Below are positions 38,012-47,274 of a DNA stretch of 58,345 nucleotides, in pieces. Within the stretch, counting starts at the first letter, position 1. Each line of letters begins with the position of its first letter. The stretch covers positions 1 through 58,345 of the IMG/VR virus record IMGVR_UViG_3300038424_000171; one strand, written 5' to 3'. A program made the translations under genes and the position numbers. Under the pieces are notes generated by a model, which worked only from the letters and a program-made list of their open reading frames with translations, was not told the DNA's origin and did no database searches. The DNA is from a virus.

Positions 38012-38623
38012 ATGGCAGTAAACAACACATATTATGCCGATGATTTTGCCCAGCCGGGGCCGGCGTGGGTATCGCCTTCGGTATCGATCACCCGGTCCTT
38101 CCGCTTCACCATCGCCAATCAGCCGTTGCTCGTAACAAACGTCGGGTTCAGCGTCAACGACATTATCAAGCTGTGCCCGCTTTCGCAGGGGCAGTTGATC
38201 GAGTTGGAGGAATACTTCATCTACGTTCCCGAACTCGACACCGGCTCGGCGGTCGTGGAATCGCTCGGCGACGATGGCGGAGCATCGGCGGGAACTACCA
38301 ACGCGGCGATTTATCAGACGGGCGCGGTTGCCGGGCGCGGAGCAGCTAGTTATCTGACGCCGCTCGGTCAATTCACTACCGCGACTTGGGCCAGTTCCGC
38401 CGTTGGTGGTTCGATTCCGGCCGTCTATCAGGGTGCGCCGCCGAAACAAGTGTACGTCACAGATACCGGAGGCGGAGCGCCAGTCGGTGCGGGCGGCTAC
38501 GTCGGAAATGCGCCACTCAACCTGATTCTCAAAATCACCACGGCGCCGACCACCGGAACGACAACCGGAGTGCTCAAGGGCTGGGTCCGATTCCATGCCT
38601 GTGGGCCGTATCCTCTGGTCTGA
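38012..38623 (+). CDS. Head decoration or head-tail structural protein
   Basis: A 203-residue beta-rich, Gly/Thr-rich protein with no signal peptide and no catalytic motif, directly after the capsid gene. Composition (GDDGGASAGTTNAAIYQTG and similar) fits a capsid decoration or stabilising protein. No family named. Confidence 0.6.
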   Translation: MAVNNTYYADDFAQPGPAWVSPSVSITRSFRFTIANQPLLVTNVGFSVNDIIKLCPLSQGQLIELEEYFIYVPELDTGSAVVESLGDDGGASAGTTNAAIYQTGAVAGRGAASYLTPLGQFTTATWASSAVGGSIPAVYQGAPPKQVYVTDTGGGAPVGAGGYVGNAPLNLILKITTAPTTGTTTGVLKGWVRFHACGPYPLV

Positions 38624-38633
38624 CGAGGACGCG

Positions 38634-38945
38634 ATGACGAATCCGCTGAAACTAAAACAGGTGCTACCGGTGGTGCAAGTCACCGGTAGCTTCCCTGACC
38701 GGATGGCCTTTCCGCATGGGCCGTGGCCGTCAGACGAGGGCGTACCGGGCGGCGGCGTCTCGTTCCCTATCGACTGCGAGATGGCGGATTCGCGGATACC
38801 GACCAAGTTGAGTGCGGACGAGCGCGCGGCAGGAACCGAGGCTCGCGCACGCAAAGAGGCGAAGCAGAGGACGTTCCGATTAACCGAAGCACAGGTGCTC
38901 GCCGGACAGGGCACTAATGACGGAGAAGAACATGGCGAAAAGTAA
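38634..38945 (+). CDS. Hypothetical structural-region protein
   Basis: A 103-residue protein from ATG 38634; an in-frame upstream ATG at 38595 lies in the previous gene. The N-terminal half is Pro-rich, the C-terminal half charged and helical. Overlaps the 38932 gene by 14 bases. Confidence 0.55.
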   Translation: MTNPLKLKQVLPVVQVTGSFPDRMAFPHGPWPSDEGVPGGGVSFPIDCEMADSRIPTKLSADERAAGTEARARKEAKQRTFRLTEAQVLAGQGTNDGEEHGEK

Positions 38946-39261
38946 AGGCTCATCCTTTCTGAGTGAAGACGAACTCGATCCCGCGTCCAATGCGGAGCAG
39001 GACCAGGCGCACGCTGATCGCGTGACGTTCGCGCCGCACAGCATGGAAATGCTGCTCGGCGGCGAGATGCACGATTTCGGCAAGGGCGTCGGACCGGTGG
39101 TCGGCACCCCCTACGACGACGACCTGATGGGCGAGGAGCGCACGATGGTCACGTACAAGGGCAGCCGCAAGAGCAGCCGCGGCGACGGCGCGTCGAACGA
39201 CGAAGGCCCGATCAAGACCGGCAAAGACAAGGGCATGATCAACGGCGGCGTCAAGAAGTAG
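38932..39261 (+). CDS. Hypothetical charged protein
   Basis: A 109-residue acidic and Gly/Lys-rich protein from ATG 38932 behind CGGAGA. It looks largely disordered; its tail (DKGMINGGVKK) is of a kind found in small phage structural proteins. Function unknown. Confidence 0.55.
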   Translation: MAKSKGSSFLSEDELDPASNAEQDQAHADRVTFAPHSMEMLLGGEMHDFGKGVGPVVGTPYDDDLMGEERTMVTYKGSRKSSRGDGASNDEGPIKTGKDKGMINGGVKK

Positions 39262-39265
39262 CGCA

Positions 39266-39517
39266 ATGCCGAGCGTCAGCCGCAAGCAGCGTAAGACGGC
39301 TGGTATGGCACGAGCCATCCAGAAGGGCGAGATGAAGGCGAAGCCCGGTACGCCGTCCGCTGAGATGGCGAAGATGAAGCCGAGCGCGCTGCGCGATTTC
39401 GCCAAAACCAAAGAGAAGGGTCTGCCGGAGAAGAAGGGCAAAAAGAAGGGCAAGGACAAGATGAGTCTTAAGACGGACTCGATGCGGTTCCAGCCCAAGA
39501 GCAAGAGGTACGAGTGA
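39266..39517 (+). CDS. DUF3008-like small basic protein
   Basis: An 83-residue Lys-rich protein: MPSVSRKQRKTAGMARAIQK, then a GLPEKKGKKKGK stretch. This closely follows DUF3008 proteins found in phages and bacteria. Likely nucleic-acid or virion associated; exact role unknown. Confidence 0.7.
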   Translation: MPSVSRKQRKTAGMARAIQKGEMKAKPGTPSAEMAKMKPSALRDFAKTKEKGLPEKKGKKKGKDKMSLKTDSMRFQPKSKRYE

Positions 39518-39849
39518 TGGCTGGCGATGATTATTCGGGCGGCCCGACAACTCGCGGTATCGAGAAATCGTATCAGCGTGCAGCCAAGAAGGGCAGTGCA
39601 GTTCCAGCGGATGAGAGGTCGGGCAGTGTGCTCGGTGGTGAGGTGTACTCGACGAAAAAGGAGTACTCCAAACAGGGGGCCGCAGCTCGTGGTATGCGAA
39701 AAGGGTTTGCGCAGAGTAAGCAGGCTGACGCGAAAGATATGAAGATAGGGGCCGATGCTTTGGCAAAGCGAGACGAAGGGCTCGTGAAGGATATGAAGAA
39801 GCGCGGCGCGGATCGCTTAACCGTGGGTGGATTCAAGAATAGTTGGTAA
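39517..39849 (+). CDS. Small basic phage protein
   Basis: A 110-residue Lys/Gly/Ala-rich protein whose ATG at 39517 overlaps the previous stop by one base. Helical C-terminus with repeated Lys-Asp pairs. No family recognised. Confidence 0.55.
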   Translation: MAGDDYSGGPTTRGIEKSYQRAAKKGSAVPADERSGSVLGGEVYSTKKEYSKQGAAARGMRKGFAQSKQADAKDMKIGADALAKRDEGLVKDMKKRGADRLTVGGFKNSW

Positions 39850-39853
39850 CCAT

Positions 39854-40000
39854 GTGGACAGCCTCAAGACCAAGTACCGAATACCGAGCCGTCGCGAGAA
39901 AATGAAGGTCAAACCGTTCACGACGCCGAAAGTCCGAAAGATTGACGACAGCAGGTTCATAGGGATCGCGACAAAGTTCTTACCGAGAGGAAACCAATGA
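39854..40000 (+). CDS. 48-residue basic protein
   Basis: GTG start; the product (KTKYRIPSRREKMKVKPFTT and following) is strongly basic. Its TGA overlaps the next ATG as ATGA, the usual spacing in this operon. No ribosome site is evident, so the start is uncertain. Confidence 0.45.
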   Translation: MDSLKTKYRIPSRREKMKVKPFTTPKVRKIDDSRFIGIATKFLPRGNQ

Positions 40001-40431
40001 AACGACGAATTTTTCCACTCTTTTACGTTCTCGCATTCATGGCGCTGTACGCGGGAGCCGCATACGCATTTGCGCCGCCGTGCGCCGGTTCCTATGTCTC
40101 GACGACGAAGCCGATCATCGTGCCGTCGGCGGCTGCGACAGTGGCGATCTCCAATCATTCCAGCACCGCTGGCGTGATTTACGTCTGTGGTTGGCACTTG
40201 TTAAGTACGGGCGGAACGTCGCTATTGTCGTATGGCACTGGCACGACCTGCGGCACTGGCGGAGTGAATCTGACTGGTGCGCTCGCTGCGGCTGATACGG
40301 TCACTCAGCATTCAGACGGTTCAGAACTCTTCAAAATCCCGCCTGGTAACGACCTCTGCGTAACTGGTGGCACATCGGCGGCAGGAACCGGCTGGGTCAC
40401 TTACGTTTCACCGACCAATCTGAATCCGTAG
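39997..40431 (+). CDS. Exported small protein
   Basis: A 144-residue protein with a clear signal peptide (KRRIFPLFYVLAFMALYAGA ending AYA) and a beta-rich Thr/Gly-rich mature domain with four Cys. GAGAGGAAACC precedes the ATG. Sec export is unusual for a virion protein in the capsid region. The mature domain resembles a decoration fold. Role uncertain. Confidence 0.7.
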   Translation: MKRRIFPLFYVLAFMALYAGAAYAFAPPCAGSYVSTTKPIIVPSAAATVAISNHSSTAGVIYVCGWHLLSTGGTSLLSYGTGTTCGTGGVNLTGALAAADTVTQHSDGSELFKIPPGNDLCVTGGTSAAGTGWVTYVSPTNLNP

Positions 40432-40435
40432 GCCA

Positions 40436-40627
40436 ATGAAAAAGGGCAAGAAGACCGTCAAACTAAACGCGGGCAATACTCAGTTCGACCGGGGCAACAC
40501 CAAGTTCGATTCGGGCAATACGAAGTTGAACAGTGGCGACACGGAGTTCATCGCGCAGAAACCGGGCGGGACTCAGAAGCATCCGGCGAAACCGAGTCAG
40601 CCCAAAGAAATGAAGTTCATCGAGTAG
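40436..40627 (+). CDS. Small protein with heptapeptide repeats
   Basis: A 63-residue basic protein. Residues about 10-38 are four consecutive 7-residue units of the form (D/N)xGNTxF: NAGNTQF, DRGNTKF, DSGNTKL, NSGDTEF, coded by 21-base repeats. The Lys/Pro tail looks disordered. The repeat pattern suggests a beta-strand stack or a binding peptide array. No family recognised. Confidence 0.55.
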   Translation: MKKGKKTVKLNAGNTQFDRGNTKFDSGNTKLNSGDTEFIAQKPGGTQKHPAKPSQPKEMKFIE

Positions 40628-40648
40628 CCGAGGGATAGGGAAACGTGA

Positions 40649-41785
40649 GTGAACTACGCCGCTCTGCGCCAGCAAATTGCTCAGAGGTTGTATAATCGTA
40701 CCGACCTCGATCAAGTAATAGTCGACTATTCAGGTCAGGTCTGTCAGTCCTACCTCGACTCGATTTTCTATCCGTCTGACGTTCAAGACACTTCGATCAC
40801 GACCAATCCGGGGCAGTTTCTCTACAATTTTCCGCAGAACATCCGGCAAGTAAATCGCGTTCGGATTCTGCTGTCGTCGGTCAACGCGGCCGGCGCGTCG
40901 GTCTCCGGCTCCGGACTATTCGGAGCACCGCAGACCATTCTGAGTGCTCCGGTTACGTTACCAAGCGCGGCGATTCCAGTCGTCAATGCGAGCGGGTTTC
41001 TTTCGGTCGGCACTCTGGTAATCGGCGGGAACCAGATAGTCAACTACACCGGCATCAGCGGCAACACATTCACGGGTGCGGCGGGCGGCGTCGGGACTTT
41101 CGGGTCAGGCGCAATCGTGACTCAGGTTGCGTCTGCTACCACGCTGACTGCGGATACATCGGTTCCGGCTTCTAACTCCCTGCCTGTCGTTTCAACTACT
41201 GGATTTCCGCAATCAGGCACGCTGTTTTGCCAAGGGTTGATCGTTACCTATGCGGGCATCACGGCGACGAGTTTCACCGGCATTTCGATTCAGCAGGGCG
41301 GTGGCGGTTCGCTCTTTCCGCTCAACATGCCGATTCAAACGGTGCTTGCCAACGGCGCAATCGTGCAACTCGCAAGCGGCGTCTGGATCACTATGAGGAA
41401 AATGAGCTATCGGGACTTACTCCTTATTGACGACTTGCAGCCGCCGGTAACGACTATCCCGTCAAGATGGGCGCCGTTCAACAACCAATTTCGGCTGTAT
41501 CCCGCACCTGGCGCTCCGTTCACCGTGGAGATCACTGGTAACGGCGCTCCGCCGGTTCCGTTCGCCGATACCGACGACAACTTCTGGACCGAGGACGCGG
41601 CGTTGCTGATCATCGCGGGAACGACTGCGGAGATTATGGAGAATTATCTGGGTGGCGAGATGGTGCAGGACGCGCAGTCGCATCGCAAGCGCGAGGACCG
41701 CGAGTACAAGCGGCTGCTCAAGGTCAGTCTCAGGCTTGGCGGCCCTCATGTCGTAGAACCGCACGGGTGGTATTTGCATCGATGA
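40649..41785 (+). CDS. Head-tail adaptor-like protein with inserted beta domains
   Basis: A 378-residue protein from GTG 40649. The first 70 and last 120 residues look like a podoviral adaptor (NYAALRQQIAQRLYNRTDL, and a helical end WTEDAALLIIAGTTAEIMEN). Between them lie two related beta modules: GFLSVGTLVIGGNQIVNYTG and GFPQSGTLFCQGLIVTYAGI, each followed by TxxSFTG-type strands. They look like a duplicated surface domain. Probably part of the tail neck. Confidence 0.62.
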   Translation: MNYAALRQQIAQRLYNRTDLDQVIVDYSGQVCQSYLDSIFYPSDVQDTSITTNPGQFLYNFPQNIRQVNRVRILLSSVNAAGASVSGSGLFGAPQTILSAPVTLPSAAIPVVNASGFLSVGTLVIGGNQIVNYTGISGNTFTGAAGGVGTFGSGAIVTQVASATTLTADTSVPASNSLPVVSTTGFPQSGTLFCQGLIVTYAGITATSFTGISIQQGGGGSLFPLNMPIQTVLANGAIVQLASGVWITMRKMSYRDLLLIDDLQPPVTTIPSRWAPFNNQFRLYPAPGAPFTVEITGNGAPPVPFADTDDNFWTEDAALLIIAGTTAEIMENYLGGEMVQDAQSHRKREDREYKRLLKVSLRLGGPHVVEPHGWYLHR

Positions 41786-43200
41786 AAATACCGCTTCAAG
41801 ATTTTGAGCCCGATAGCGACCCGACCAAGAAGGGAATCATTCTCGATGCCAACTGGGTCTGGAGAAGCCCCGCCGGATGGCGCGGCCTCGAAGTGCCCAC
41901 GCCGAGCTCGCCCGTGCTGCCTAACGGTCCTGCGCTCGGCGGTTTCATGGCGAATTTCGGCACTGCCGGGGTGCTCGTGTTCATCGCTAACGCCAACCAG
42001 ATTTACCAATGGACTATGCTCGGGCCATTGGCGCTGGTTTCTCCCACTTACAACAACCTCAATAATTCGTGGGTCTTCGATACCTACGGCAACGACATCA
42101 TTGCGGTAAACGGAACGGATCCGCCGCAGGTGTTTACGCAGGGCAGTTCCATCGCATTCGCACCTTTGGCGGGCAATCCGCCGGTGTCTTCGATTGTCGC
42201 GGCGACCGACTACGGCGTGTTTCTCATTACCGGCAACGCATGGCTCTTTTCCGCCAACGATACGCTGTGGACACCGGGCATCGAGAACGAAGTAGTCGGC
42301 GATGTGATTACCGCGACTCCGGGCAGCATCACGGCGGCAAAGGGGCTTCGCGGCGGCATCGCGATGTATAAGCAAACCGCCGTCCATTACGGGCTGTTCA
42401 CCGGGCCGCCGAATTTCTGGCAGATCAACAACTACTCGGAAGTCGTCGGGACGCCCAGCGCGCACAGCGTCATTCCCTACCGCGACGTTCACTACTTCGT
42501 CGGCCCCGATGACTTCTATACTTTCGATGGATGGTCGGTGCAGCCGATTCCGAATAATCTGCGCACCTGGTTTTTCCACACGAATCTCGACCGCCTCTAT
42601 GCTGCAAACATTCGGGGGGCGGCCAATCCAAGCCGGAACCAGCTCGTCTGGTTCTACCCGAGCATCAACGCCAATCCGCGCGGCTCGCTGGATTCGGCCA
42701 TCTCGCTTTCGACTGTCACCGGGTTGTGGGCGCCATCGTCGGTAAAGGCCGACTTGCCGCTTGAGGGATACGAGCCGCTGGACGGCCCATCTCCCTTGGT
42801 CGGACAGATGGGGCTTGCCTACGTTGACTCAAATCATATCCTTCAACTCCTGCTTGAGCCGACGGGAGAAGCGCCGATACCGGGGCGCCCGATCAGTTAC
42901 ATCACGAGCGGCGATCTAGGGGACAAGGTAAACCTCTATAAGATCACGCGCGTCTGCCCGGGCTTTCTCAATATGCCGTCAACCATGCCGATGAGCGGCC
43001 TTTCGACGTTGCAGGTCTGGAGCCAGTATGTGCTCGGTCAAGCGGCAGGACTTCAACAAGGGCCGAAATCGGTGTTTTCGGTGTCGGGGTTTTTCGACTT
43101 GGTGACGGCAAATCGGCTCCAGAGGTTGCAGATTACTTTGCTGCCGAGAATGACGATTACCGATATGGACGTAGAAATGGCCTTCGCGGGGCGCCAATGA
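41782..43200 (+). CDS. Tail nozzle/stabilisation-type protein
   Basis: A 472-residue beta-rich protein starting at ATGA overlap with the adaptor gene. It contains propeller-like strands (VFDTYGNDIIAVNGTDPPQV, GIENEVVGDVITATPG, YFVGPDDFYTFDGWSV), a pattern I associate with podoviral tail stabilisation/nozzle proteins such as P22 gp10. Position after the adaptor supports this. Confidence 0.6.
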   Translation: MKIPLQDFEPDSDPTKKGIILDANWVWRSPAGWRGLEVPTPSSPVLPNGPALGGFMANFGTAGVLVFIANANQIYQWTMLGPLALVSPTYNNLNNSWVFDTYGNDIIAVNGTDPPQVFTQGSSIAFAPLAGNPPVSSIVAATDYGVFLITGNAWLFSANDTLWTPGIENEVVGDVITATPGSITAAKGLRGGIAMYKQTAVHYGLFTGPPNFWQINNYSEVVGTPSAHSVIPYRDVHYFVGPDDFYTFDGWSVQPIPNNLRTWFFHTNLDRLYAANIRGAANPSRNQLVWFYPSINANPRGSLDSAISLSTVTGLWAPSSVKADLPLEGYEPLDGPSPLVGQMGLAYVDSNHILQLLLEPTGEAPIPGRPISYITSGDLGDKVNLYKITRVCPGFLNMPSTMPMSGLSTLQVWSQYVLGQAAGLQQGPKSVFSVSGFFDLVTANRLQRLQITLLPRMTITDMDVEMAFAGRQ

Positions 43201-43634
43201 ACTCGCCTATCCAACAGTTTCAGCTTCCCGATTCTCCAGGCGCCTTGTCGCCTGCGCGCTCACCGGCCTATCACGAGGTCGTCAGTAAATTGAACGAACA
43301 CGCGACGTGGGCGAAGCGGACGACGGTGAATCTGGCGAATTGGCTGAGTCAGGTCCGCACGCAACTCAATACTCAGGTGCAGGGGGAAGGCGCCGTGCTT
43401 GCGTCGGCGGCGACGATCTCTCCAACCAACGCGATTCATCATGTGAGCGGCAACGCCGCCATCAAGACTATCAACACACCAAAAGGATTCAGCGGCCCGG
43501 TCTGGCTGCTGATGCAGGGAGCGCCGAGTTTCGCGGCTGGTGGAAACATTGCATTGGCGCGCGGGCCGTTTACTCCGGGACAGGCGGTGAGAATCGTGTA
43601 CTCGCAAAATACTCAGATGTGGTATCCAGAATGA
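43197..43634 (+). CDS. Tail or fibre-associated protein
   Basis: A 145-residue protein, ATGA overlap with previous gene. Helical N-terminal half then a beta domain (NAIHHVSGNAAIKTINTP, PVWLLMQGAPSFAAGGNIAL) of a type common in phage fibre or tail proteins. Function inferred from context. Confidence 0.55.
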   Translation: MNSPIQQFQLPDSPGALSPARSPAYHEVVSKLNEHATWAKRTTVNLANWLSQVRTQLNTQVQGEGAVLASAATISPTNAIHHVSGNAAIKTINTPKGFSGPVWLLMQGAPSFAAGGNIALARGPFTPGQAVRIVYSQNTQMWYPE

Positions 43635-44143
43635 AAACTACTATGAAGCGACTTATCGGATGCGCCGTGCTGACGGCGGCTTTGCTATTGGTCTTCGCCG
43701 GAGTGTCGGCTGCGCAAACTGCCACTGCTACAGCGACCGCGACGGCAACAGCAACTGCCACGCCTACCAGCATTCCATGTTCATTCTCGACGCCTACCGT
43801 TGATAATCCGACCCGATGCTGCTCGACTACTGTTGGCAGCACCTCGGTGCCGGTATCGGTTGTGCCGGCTTGGGGGAAGACGACGTATTGCATCGCGTTG
43901 CGTTCCAGCCCCTCGGAGAATGTTCTCATCTATCCCTATAGTCCGTTGACTGGACTGCCAGCCACCGTCCCTACCGCCAATTCGCATGAGCTATCCACGT
44001 TGAATCCCATGTATTGCGACGGGCAAGGACTCGCGAAGCCGGGTAGTTTGAATCTGCTCTCGGATGGCTGGGGAGCATCGCTCGAAACCGGGACGACGGG
44101 GGTGCCAGTCGATGCCTGCATCCGAAGGGAGATCAGTCCATGA
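43631..44143 (+). CDS. Exported Thr/Ala-linker protein
   Basis: A 170-residue protein, ATGA overlap with the previous gene. Signal peptide KRLIGCAVLTAALLLVFAGV ending SAAQ, then a Thr-Ala linker (TATATATATATATATPT) and a Cys-containing domain of about 120 residues. Same plan as the cluster at 52020-491. It would be exported by Sec into the periplasm or to the cell surface. No catalytic motif. Confidence 0.75.
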   Translation: MKTTMKRLIGCAVLTAALLLVFAGVSAAQTATATATATATATATPTSIPCSFSTPTVDNPTRCCSTTVGSTSVPVSVVPAWGKTTYCIALRSSPSENVLIYPYSPLTGLPATVPTANSHELSTLNPMYCDGQGLAKPGSLNLLSDGWGASLETGTTGVPVDACIRREISP

Positions 44144-44652
44144 ATAACGGCGGCACTCCGACAACGACTCCGGCAAGCGTCCCCCAGATCGTGCGATGCG
44201 ACGGTGCGATGCTCGCGCGGTACTGGCCGTTTCTCGAAGAGAAGCTGCTGATCATAAAGCACAAGACCGACGTGGCGCAGCGCAAGGCGGGCCTGACGCA
44301 ATCGCAGGTGACTTGGACGCCGCAGCAGATTCGGTTCGCTGTGCTCAAGGGACTTATCGGTCAGAACACCGTCGAGTTGTACTTAGTGATGGAAGGTGCG
44401 GAAGTCCTTGGATTCTTCGTTACATCCTGTCCGCCTGACGAATTTTTGCAGGTGCCGTTGGTGCTTCATCTCTGGATTGCGTGGTCGGGCAAGCCGCGGC
44501 TGCTGGAGCAATGCGAGCCATTTTTGAAAGAACTCAAGCGGCAGCGGCATTGCATGGTGATTCAACATACGTCGGGACGGCAGGGATGGCTCCGGCGCAA
44601 CACGCCCGGCTGGAAACTGTCGCAACTGATTTATCGATGTGAGGTTGATTAA
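44140..44652 (+). CDS. GNAT-like protein of the virion operon
   Basis: A 170-residue protein with beta-alpha features (ELYLVMEGAEVLGFFVTS, VPLVLHLWIAWSGKP, QHTSGRQGWLRR) resembling GNAT-like folds that occur between tail and internal virion genes of podoviruses. The acetyl-CoA binding loop is not clear, so it may be structural only. Confidence 0.55.
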   Translation: MNNGGTPTTTPASVPQIVRCDGAMLARYWPFLEEKLLIIKHKTDVAQRKAGLTQSQVTWTPQQIRFAVLKGLIGQNTVELYLVMEGAEVLGFFVTSCPPDEFLQVPLVLHLWIAWSGKPRLLEQCEPFLKELKRQRHCMVIQHTSGRQGWLRRNTPGWKLSQLIYRCEVD

Positions 44653-44654
44653 CC

Positions 44655-45434
44655 ATGTCGGGCGGACCAAGCCAAACCACGACTACCACCAGCGCGCCGG
44701 CATGGGCGAGTCAGTTGGACAGGTGGCTTTCCGAGCAGGGAATCGGCACGCTGACCGGCGGACCTACGAATATCGCGCAGATGCCTCCAGGGGCGCTCTC
44801 GTCGGTTGCCGGACTCACGCCGGACCAGCTCGCGGCGATTTCGAACATCGAAAATGTCAGCGGACAGGCTGGGCAGGTCGGCAGCGCCGGCGCAAACATG
44901 CTGACCAATCAACTGCAAGGGGACTACCTCAATCCGGCGACTAACCCGTACTTGGCCGCGACTTACGCGGAGGCAGCGGCACCGATGGTGCAGCAATACG
45001 AAACCGCAACCGCGCCTTCGACGATGGCGGCGGAGCAGACTGCGGCCGGCGGAGGCCCGGGCGCGTTGTCGGGATCGACTGCGTTTGGAGAAGAGACGGC
45101 GCTGAATCAGTACGGACTCGGCCAGAATCTCGCCAACCTCGGAACGAATATTTATGGCGGCGCCTACGAACAGGGCGTGCAGAATCAACTGACGGCGGCG
45201 GGTCTCGAAGGCGCGGTGCAATCGGGGCTGTACGCTCCAGCCAACGCGCTCTTGGGCGCCGGCACGATCCAGCAACAGCAGCAGCAGAACGTACTCGACA
45301 CGAATACGCAGAACGCGCTCGCACAAGCGAATTGGCCGATTTCAAGACTGAGCGATATAGCGTCGATTGTGCAGGCGTTGCAGTCGGGGCAAGGATCGGT
45401 GCTCGGGCCGAATCCAGCCGCATCGAAGCTGTGA
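44655..45434 (+). CDS. Internal virion protein candidate
   Basis: A 259-residue protein rich in Ala, Gln, Gly and Asn: NPYLAATYAEAAAPMVQQYE, GALSGSTAFGEETALNQYG, ALLGAGTIQQQQQQNVLD. It has the low-complexity helical sequence typical of internal or ejection proteins encoded downstream of the tail genes in podoviruses. Function inferred. Confidence 0.6.
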   Translation: MSGGPSQTTTTTSAPAWASQLDRWLSEQGIGTLTGGPTNIAQMPPGALSSVAGLTPDQLAAISNIENVSGQAGQVGSAGANMLTNQLQGDYLNPATNPYLAATYAEAAAPMVQQYETATAPSTMAAEQTAAGGGPGALSGSTAFGEETALNQYGLGQNLANLGTNIYGGAYEQGVQNQLTAAGLEGAVQSGLYAPANALLGAGTIQQQQQQNVLDTNTQNALAQANWPISRLSDIASIVQALQSGQGSVLGPNPAASKL

Positions 45435-45445
45435 GGATGTGACTT

Positions 45446-46003
45446 ATGAGTGACGCGATTCAGAAATATGTGGTGCCGGGAATCGAAACTGTGGGCGGTG
45501 CGGCGAGTGAGTTGTTTGCTCCGGGCAATCCGGCGGGCATTGCGGCAATGACGAGCGGAGCTACGGGGCTTGTAGGCGGCGCTGCTGGTGGCGGCGCGAC
45601 TGGCAGTACGGCACCAAACGCCTCGAACGCCAATAACCCTTGGAATACGAGCTTCAATCCGACAGCGAATCCTTATGGTATCAGTTCGGGAACCGATCCT
45701 GCCGGTGGTGGCATTATGGGTGCGGTTGCATCTCTCGCGCCACTGGCCGGTCAGGGAATCGGGATGCTTGGCAAAGCCGCACAGCCGCAGGGTCAAACAT
45801 CGAACAACGCGATACCACGGCCCGCGACGCCTGCTCAAGCGATGTCACCTCCTGTGGCTCCGCCACGCACGCCGGTTGCTGGCAACGTGGGAAGTCCCGG
45901 CGTAGCGACACCGGCAGCAATGGCGAAACCGGCTGCGGCGACTCCGCAACTTAACGCTCTACAGGTCTATCAGAACTTCTTGAGGCAGATTGGAGCAGCC
46001 TGA
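45446..46003 (+). CDS. Internal virion protein candidate
   Basis: A 185-residue Ala/Gly/Pro-rich protein with hydrophobic glycine runs (GATGLVGGAAGGGATG) and a short helical C-terminus. It could insert into membrane during DNA ejection. No family recognised. Confidence 0.55.
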   Translation: MSDAIQKYVVPGIETVGGAASELFAPGNPAGIAAMTSGATGLVGGAAGGGATGSTAPNASNANNPWNTSFNPTANPYGISSGTDPAGGGIMGAVASLAPLAGQGIGMLGKAAQPQGQTSNNAIPRPATPAQAMSPPVAPPRTPVAGNVGSPGVATPAAMAKPAAATPQLNALQVYQNFLRQIGAA

Positions 46004-47226
46004 TGGCCGATGGAATCAGCGGCGCGCTCGACAGCGTGCTCAATAGCCCCCTGATAACGACGCTGGCGCCGATCGCTCTCGGTGTGCTCGGCGGTCTCGG
46101 ACAGCCGGGAACGAAATGGGGCGGCGGACTCGGCAAGGCGCTCGAAGGTGCGGCGACTGGGCTACAGCAGGGCGCACAGACCCGCGCGTTGCTGGCAGAG
46201 GCGCAGCGCAATCAGCAGGATCTCGCGCTCAAGACTCAGCAACTCAACCAGCAGAAGCAACTGAACGACATCACGCTGGGCAATCAACAGATATTGCAAA
46301 AACGAATCGCGGGACTGCCACCAGATGAACAGGCGCTCGCGATTGCTGATCCGAAAGCCTACTTCGATATGGATTTGATGAAGAAGGCCGCACCGGCCAG
46401 TATCGCGGCGCTCCAAGCGACGGGGAAATTTTCGCCAGAAGCGATCAAGGCATTCAAGGATCTCGATCCGGCAACTCTTCACGACCTAACCAGCAAGACT
46501 CTCGATGCGTATTCGGCGGGTAAGGAAACCGATCTTCAGAAAGTTCACGATGCCATTCTAAAAGCAGATACGCGCCCCGTCCCTCAAGCACAGAAAGAGA
46601 AAGATGCTTGGACGGGGGCGGCGTATCAGTTGAAGGCCGCGCCGCAGATTGCGGTCACGGAAGCGCGGGGCGAAGAAGCGCGAGAAACCAAACAGACGGA
46701 GGGAACGGCGTCCGGCACAACGGCAGCGCGCACTATCGCGAAACTTGGCCCTGACGGAAAGCTACACATATTCGGTTTCAATCCTGCGACGACAAATTAT
46801 GACCGCGACCAAGGACTCGCGGCAGAGAAGGGCGGGAAGATTGATGTCGATGCTGCGACGGGGAAATTGATCATTGTCAATGCAGACGGCTCGGTTGTGC
46901 AGACGGGCGTGGATGCGGGTACGAAATCGGGTGTGGAGCTGAATCGACTCTTGAACTCTGGCGGAACAGGCGCGCCGACAGACGGCTCTACTCCTGCGGC
47001 GGCGCCATCTGCAACGGCAACTCCTGCTGCTCCACCGCCGCGCACTGCATCGGCTTCAGCGACACCGGGTCCAGCCGCTCGCAAAGCTGGGGAGGCTGTA
47101 CCCCCGCCGAGTCGAAACACACCGCTAGGCATGGGGAAATATAATCCAGATAAATCAAAGCTGGCGGGGATGGCGGTTTATGATCTGCCAAACGGTAAGA
47201 TTTGGGGATTCCCATCTGGGGAATGA
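46003..47226 (+). CDS. Internal virion/ejection protein candidate
   Basis: A 407-residue protein. The N-terminus has a hydrophobic Gly-rich segment (TLAPIALGVLGGLGQPG), followed by a long Gln/Lys/Leu coiled coil (about residues 60-105) and an Ala/Pro/Thr-rich tail. Situated just before the 1582-residue protein. Overlaps the previous stop by one base. Confidence 0.58.
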   Translation: MADGISGALDSVLNSPLITTLAPIALGVLGGLGQPGTKWGGGLGKALEGAATGLQQGAQTRALLAEAQRNQQDLALKTQQLNQQKQLNDITLGNQQILQKRIAGLPPDEQALAIADPKAYFDMDLMKKAAPASIAALQATGKFSPEAIKAFKDLDPATLHDLTSKTLDAYSAGKETDLQKVHDAILKADTRPVPQAQKEKDAWTGAAYQLKAAPQIAVTEARGEEARETKQTEGTASGTTAARTIAKLGPDGKLHIFGFNPATTNYDRDQGLAAEKGGKIDVDAATGKLIIVNADGSVVQTGVDAGTKSGVELNRLLNSGGTGAPTDGSTPAAAPSATATPAAPPPRTASASATPGPAARKAGEAVPPPSRNTPLGMGKYNPDKSKLAGMAVYDLPNGKIWGFPSGE

Positions 47227-47274
47227 CGAGCGTATTAGCGGCGAACAGGAATGCTAGGACGAGATTCATAGTGT

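Noticed and set aside
38408-38418. GGTTCGATTCC resembling a tRNA T-loop
   Set aside because: It lies within a coding sequence and no acceptor, D or anticodon stems can be formed around it. I found no tRNA elsewhere.
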